Shown here: positions 59,719 to 64,000 of the stretch, in pieces
Layout of the letters: the number at the start of each line of letters is the position of its first letter
Numbering within the stretch: the stretch's first letter is position 1
NCBI GenBank assembly: GCA_964058845.1
Contig: CAXKVR010000138.1
Coordinates: 248,001 to 312,000, forward strand
From: Carex sylvatica
Taxonomy: Eukaryota; Streptophyta; Magnoliopsida; Poales; Cyperaceae
Direction of reading: 5' to 3'
Length of the DNA stretch: 64,000 nt
Position numbers and translations under genes: made by a program
The notes under the pieces: generated by a model
Seen by the model: only the letters and a program-made list of their open reading frames with translations
Told to the model about the DNA's origin: nothing
Database searches by the model: none

Positions 59719-60998
59719 ATATATTAAAATGCCTCTTTTTAGATATAAACATTCAAGTGTGCAAGTATCTGTTCATTTTTTCTTTTTTTCTTGTTGGGAA
59801 ATAGTGTGCGAGTGTTTGGTGTTAATTTAATAGTACAAACACTTGTTGTTGAATCTTAGATATCGATGCTTTAGCAATATGTTGCTAGAGGTAAATAGAA
59901 GTCTTGATCAAATTCGATTATTTTTATTTATTAACAATTTAAGGTAGAATAGAAATTCTAAAACCAACAAATTTTGGGTTCAAAAATAAGACATTTGACT
60001 TTATTTTCACTTGACAATAAAGGGGAATTTGACGCTAAAATAAGATATTTGACTATGTAAAGCTTACGAATTAAGATGATGTCTATTGGAATGCAACAAA
60101 CTCTTGAAAAAAATGAAGAAGATAATATTCAAAAATTTTGAACTATTTTAAATGTTCCAATATACCTCTTCTTCATTTTTTTTAATAAAAAAAGCAAGGG
60201 AAATATCATACTTTCAAAATTCTGTAAATGAATACGGCGCTTAAATAAAGCAATGTAACAGCTAATTCATTTTTTCCAGATCAACGGTTCAGAATTGACT
60301 TCAAAAATTTGCTAATATCATTCCAACGGTTTATGCGTATCTCAAATCTAATTCCTTGTTTCTTCAAAAAATAAAAATAAACGAAATTTGTAAAATGATT
60401 GTTTAAATAATTTAACATATTGTTGAATAGTTTAATTTTCACTGGACAAATCGTTGCCAACTATAAGTTTCGGAGACTAAACGTTAAATCTCCATTTTCC
60501 AACGGCTGAGATTGAAAGATAAATTTTCGAATTGAATATCAACCCTCCAATCACATAATCGGTCTTCTTTTGATTATATACATCTATTTTATGTGTAGAA
60601 GTTTAAATTCAGTTAAAAACATGCTCGCCACACAGACTGCTACATGGTTTATCACATTAAAATTGAATAAATCCTTAGCAATTTGTCTCCTTATCTCTCC
60701 TTATAACTATCTTCTATTCTTTCAATTAAATTATTTTCTTATTTCTCCATTTTCTCCATTTTATTTCCCTGCCATCTATAAAAACTAATTAATATGTGTA
60801 TGTCATGTTTTGTTAACTCTCAATGAATATTTTTACAATAATCAATTGTCATTAATATGTGTAGACTAACTTATAAATAAAGTTTTTTAAATGCCGAAAA
60901 ATTATTTGTAAGTGCCCAATGAGCATAGTTGGATAACTAATATTTACACTAATTATACCGCTTATTATATTCTTTAATGCCTTAAAAATAACTATCTT
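58471..60998. other. Right part of the 55.7-59.7 kb segment and AT-rich flank
   Basis: 58.9-59.5 kb has balanced base composition and open frames on both strands (for example 58910-59230), but none reads like a known protein. It may be a captured gene fragment. 59.7-61.0 kb is AT-rich with nothing recognisable. Confidence 0.35.
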
Positions 60999-61625
60999 TC
61001 AACATTTCCTAATCCACTGTTGCATGTCCGCCATTACCTCGTTAGTAAGCATTAGGACCGTCTTTGCTTTGTCATTGAAGATCATATTGTTCCTTTCTCT
61101 CCAAATGGACCATATGCCTGCCGCCCAAGCAATCTCCCACATACGAATTCTTGCTTGGTCTGTAATCAACATATTGTTCTTCAATGCTCGAATGTGCGAG
61201 TTTACCGGATATGTTGGTATTTGATCTCCTAATCTAGATATCAGAGCTAGCCAAAACCCCGCCGTAAAGTTGCATGACCATAAAAGGTGTATATCTGTTT
61301 CTCTCGAATTAGTCCCACACAAAACACATCCCACCGGAGTTTGACACCTTCGTCTTTCTAGGACCGCCCTTGTGAGAAGTTTGGTTTGCAACAACACCCA
61401 TATAAAGAACCTCACTTTTGACGGTGCCTTAATTTTCCATAGTTTTTTCTGATGTCTACAGCTGACACCTTTCCGACTGAGCATTTTATAGGCCGATGAA
61501 GTTGAGAACTGACCACTCGCCTCCCATCTCCATACCACCTGATTAATATTTAGTGTGACCGTAGATGCAATGTAGAAATCTTTAAAATCCTTTAGCCCAC
61601 CGATTTTTATTAGAATGAAAATCAA
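60999..61625 (-). pseudogene. LINE reverse-transcriptase C-terminal fragment (zinc-binding region)
   Basis: A 208-codon frame reads the C-terminal part of a plant L1-type LINE ORF2: VVWRWEASGQFSTSSAYKML, KLWKIKAPSKVRFFIWVLLQ, then the zf-RVT cysteines in TPVGCVLCGTNSRETDIHLL and IWSIWRERNNMIFND. RT, endonuclease and any 5' part are missing. No poly(A) tail or TSD was seen. Its sequence differs clearly from the LINE at 25.7 kb, so it is a separate lineage. Confidence 0.85.
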
Positions 61626-61968
61626 TACAGAGTTTTAGTTCACTGGTGCCACCTGTTTGGTACCACATTACCTTAAAATGAAAAACGACATAAACTGTCC
61701 GGTAACATTTAATCTTGTTTTAGGATCTTTAACCTGTGTCTCTTTTAAGTTTCTATTTTCTTGCATGTTAAGTGTTTGGGTATTGGGCCATTGTTAAAAT
61801 GATAACCTAAACTCGTAATTATTAGTATCATTATGGTATTATTTTGAAGACGTCGACAAACTTAATTTCAATTAAAACAATAAGATGTATATTTGGTGTT
61901 AAGCAAAATGCTTAAAAAGTATTATAAAAAAACTAATGTAAGGTTTTGATTTTTTCATAATAACTAAT
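61626..61968. other. Spacer between the LINE fragment and the kinase fragment
   Basis: About 340 bp of AT-rich DNA with no recognisable gene or repeat. Confidence 0.4.
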
Positions 61969-62229
61969 TTATCCAAATGTAGCTGTAAATTTTGTATCAA
62001 ATGAAGATTGACTGTTTGGAGCCCTCTTCACAAAACTAAAATCGGACGCTTTGACCTTCATGTTGTTCCCAACAAATGTTAGAAGGTTTTCAATCTCTAT
62101 GAATGAAACTAATTTCCATAGCCAACTTGTATTCAACTTGTGGAAATACTCTGCTCCGTGAACCACATCTAACCTTATATACAACCTTCGCTTCCATGAA
62201 AGGGGCTCTTCCTTCATTATCCCATTCAA
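61969..62229 (-). pseudogene. Receptor-like kinase fragment (TMK-like), catalytic motifs lost
   Basis: An 86-codon frame aligns with kinase subdomains V-VIII of the TMK receptor-kinase group. PLSWKRRLYIRLDVVHGAEY resembles the helix-E region, and KVKASDFSFVKRAPNSQSSF with TKFTATFG resembles the activation segment. The DFG metal-binding motif reads DFS. The HRDLKPSN catalytic loop is unrecognisable (VSFIEIENLL). No other kinase exons are adjacent. It is a dead fragment, possibly moved here by a transposon. Confidence 0.65.
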
Positions 62230-62544
62230 ATAGGTGTGTGTGTAATTTTTTTTTTTTTAACCTTGGCAGTCGCTGTTAAGTATAATTTTTTATTAAATAA
62301 AAGTAAAATTACATCCATCACCGCAACATCACAACACCATCACAATATCATTCAAACAACACAACAAATATAAAACACATAACAACATAACCACTAACAA
62401 TATAACAATAACATCTAACGAATCGACTTCAAGCGATCGTCAATCTCCTCTCTCACCTTCTTGCTCTCCGTTGCACCAGCTAGCTAACAATACCAAGGTA
62501 GAGGCATCTAGAATATATATATAAAGAGAGAGAGAGAGAGAGAG
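62230..62544. other. Low-complexity AC-rich stretch and (GA)n run
   Basis: 62300-62420 is rich in ACAACA, CATCAC and AACAATA triplets. A (GA)n microsatellite lies at about 62525-62547. No gene. Confidence 0.5.
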
Positions 62545-62940
62545 AGAGCCATGACTCACCAAGCGTTTGTACTCCATGCCGTATTTTCATTTTGAAAGTC
62601 CAAACGACCAATCCGAATCGTTAGATGTGATATCTATATTGAAATTTGATTGGAGACCAAATTTTATATTTTTTGGAAATTTTTTTACTATTTATTAAGC
62701 ATTTTTTTAAAATTATTGTTTTGCTGTAAACAGTAAAAAAAGTAAAATTTTCTGGACCATCGGATCAGCAATTTTAAAAAATGCTTAATAAATAGTAAAA
62801 AAATTCCAAAAAATATAAAATTTGGTCCCAAGCACATTTCAATATGGAGAACAAGATGAACGGTTTGGATCGTTTGTTTGAATTTTTAAAATTACTAAAA
62901 TGAGCCATGGCTCACCAATTGTGAAATAAGCCATGGCTCA
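62545..62940. mobile_element. Foldback element of the 19.3-kb Mutator-like family, GAGCCATG ends
   Basis: The left arm (GAGCCATGACTCACC, CCAATCCGAATCGTTAGATG, TTGGAGACCAAATTTTATAT) pairs with the right arm (ATATAAAATTTGGTCCCAAG, CACATTTCAATATGGAG, GATGAACGGTTTGGATCG, GAGCCATGGCTCACC). Arms are about 170 bp. The centre carries TGGACCATCGGATCAGCAAT. No TSD set. Confidence 0.75.
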
Positions 62941-62969
62941 TTTTAGCCCAACTATATATATATAGAGGT

Positions 62970-63376
62970 TGGCTATTATGCTTATATAAGCATATCCCTA
63001 CATATGCTTATAACTCATTTTTGTGTTTTCAATGTCCAAATGGTCGATCTGAACCGTTAGATGTCATCTCTATATTGAAATGTGCTTGGAGACCAAATTT
63101 TACATTTTTCTGAATTTTTTTACTATTTTTAAGCCAATTTGAAAATCTCTGATCCAACGGTGGCTTCTGATTTTACTGTTTTGTTAAGCCACCGTTGGAT
63201 CAGCGATTTTCAAAGTGACTTAATAAATAGTAAAAAAATTCAGAAAAATATAAAATTTGGTCTCCAAGCACATTTCAATATAGAGATGACATCTAACGGT
63301 TCAGATCGACCATTTGGACATTGAAAACACAAAAATAAGTTATAAGTATATGTGGGTACATGCTTATATAAGCATA
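62970..63376. mobile_element. Near-perfect hairpin element of the same family, ATGCTTATATAAGCAT ends
   Basis: Arms of about 165 bp: ATGCTTATATAAGCAT, TTTTGTGTTTTCAATGTCCA, CTGAACCGTTAGATGTCATC, TTGAAATGTGCTTGGAGACC, all mirrored at 63235-63375. The inner CCAACGGTGGCTT is also mirrored (AAGCCACCGTTGG). This is the best-preserved copy of the family in the window. The right flank runs into (TA)n, which hides any TSD. Confidence 0.8.
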
Positions 63377-63875
63377 TATATATATATATATATATATAAA
63401 GAAAAAGGAAAAATGGGTGGTTGAAGGTGGGGGAGGCCGGCACTGGCTGCGACCTCCCCGGCCCACCTCTGACTAGGATTCCGGTGTAGAGGTTTTAGAG
63501 ATCGAAAACAAGGTTAGAGTGACGGTTAAAAAAAGTAATGGTTGGAGAAAGCGGAGGGAAGAGGCAGAGGGGCTACGCCTCCTCTCTCTCGCTTTCTCTT
63601 TGAGATCTAGATTTTAGTGATAGAAAAGAAGGAAGACTAGTGGCGACCGGAGAAGTCACTAATAGAGCAAGAAAATTGGAATCGACACTAAAGAGAAAGA
63701 AGAGATAAATGGCAGCAAGAGAGGTCACGGAACAAGGTTGGTGGCTGACCGACGGAGTCCATACAGGTTGAGAAATGGTGGCAGAGGGTGGAGGAAAGAG
63801 GGAAGAGGGAAAGAGAGGCGGGTGGGTGTTTGTGTGTCAAAATAGGTGTTTTGTTAGCGTCCCTTGAGGCATGTA
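63377..63875. other. Purine-rich stretch without a gene
   Basis: A (TA)n tract, then GGAGGCCGGCACTGGCTGCG and long GA/GGAGAG-rich sequence. Frames are low-complexity; no family recognised. Confidence 0.4.
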
Positions 63876-63879
63876 TTTA

Positions 63880-64000
63880 TGAATTCATATGCTTTGCATT
63901 AACTTAGAAGAAAATCTTTTGAGTTAATGAATTCTATTCCACCGATCTGTTTTAAGATTCGTACATATTAGATTCACACTAATATTAAAGGTATCCCTAT
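63880..64000. mobile_element. Partial copy of the 55.3-kb Mutator-like MITE, cut by the window end
   Basis: TTGCATTAACTTAGAAGAAA, TCTTTTGAGTTAATGAATTC, AGATTCGTACATATTAGATT and CACACTAATATT match the left half of the element at 55322-55538 in order and orientation. The right half lies beyond base 64000. Confidence 0.65.

Overview
This window looks like nuclear DNA from a flowering plant. The genes are split by GT-AG introns, encode plant-type proteins, and lie in AT-rich DNA crowded with plant transposon families (hAT, Mutator-like, Tourist, LINE, Copia, probably Helitron). The exons lack the high GC of grass genes, so a eudicot or other non-grass lineage is more likely, but the species cannot be named from sequence alone.

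Six host genes can be read. From left to right they are: (1) the 3' eight exons of a serine carboxypeptidase-like gene (532-4497, +, 5' end outside the window); (2) an ALY/THO4 mRNA-export adaptor (7351-9027, -); (3) an ARF GTPase-activating protein of the AGD6/AGD7 type (20451-24555, -); (4) ELP1, the scaffold of the Elongator tRNA-modifying complex (39077-44241, +); (5) a small two-membrane-span protein of a plant family I cannot name (45062-45436, -); (6) an actin-depolymerizing factor (52154-53365, +), whose first coding exon is only the ATG. These are unrelated housekeeping functions with no sign of a cluster or shared pathway.

The rest is mostly repeats, many datable by their target-site duplications (TSDs). 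Supported insertions are: a Tourist-like MITE (2085-2239, TSD TAA); hAT-type elements at 4941-5274 (GCTGATAG), 31760-32538 (GCTGGAAT), 35646-35831 (TCTTCCAG) and 47062-48321 (CTCCRGGA); Mutator-like foldback elements at 19315-19834 (AATCGCAAG) and 55322-55538 (GGTTACATG); a 5'-truncated LINE at 25704-28244 with an 18-bp TSD; and two tiny insertions of a (TTG)n-tailed retroelement at 22621-22689 and 43313-43337. Related foldback elements without a clear TSD lie at 30.06-30.37, 62.55-62.94 and 62.97-63.38 kb.

The most notable structure is 30.79-37.22 kb. Two inverted arms of about 200 bp bound roughly 6.4 kb that holds a decayed Ulp1-type (C48) SUMO-protease-like gene and two later hAT insertions. 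This fits a Mutator-like element carrying a Ulp1-like gene. A second large inverted-repeat-bounded segment (55.70-59.72 kb) holds an array of a roughly 242-bp tandem repeat. Other decayed coding pieces are a second LINE tail (60999-61625, -), a TMK-like receptor-kinase fragment (61969-62229, -) and a Copia gag fragment (about 18.02-18.62 kb).
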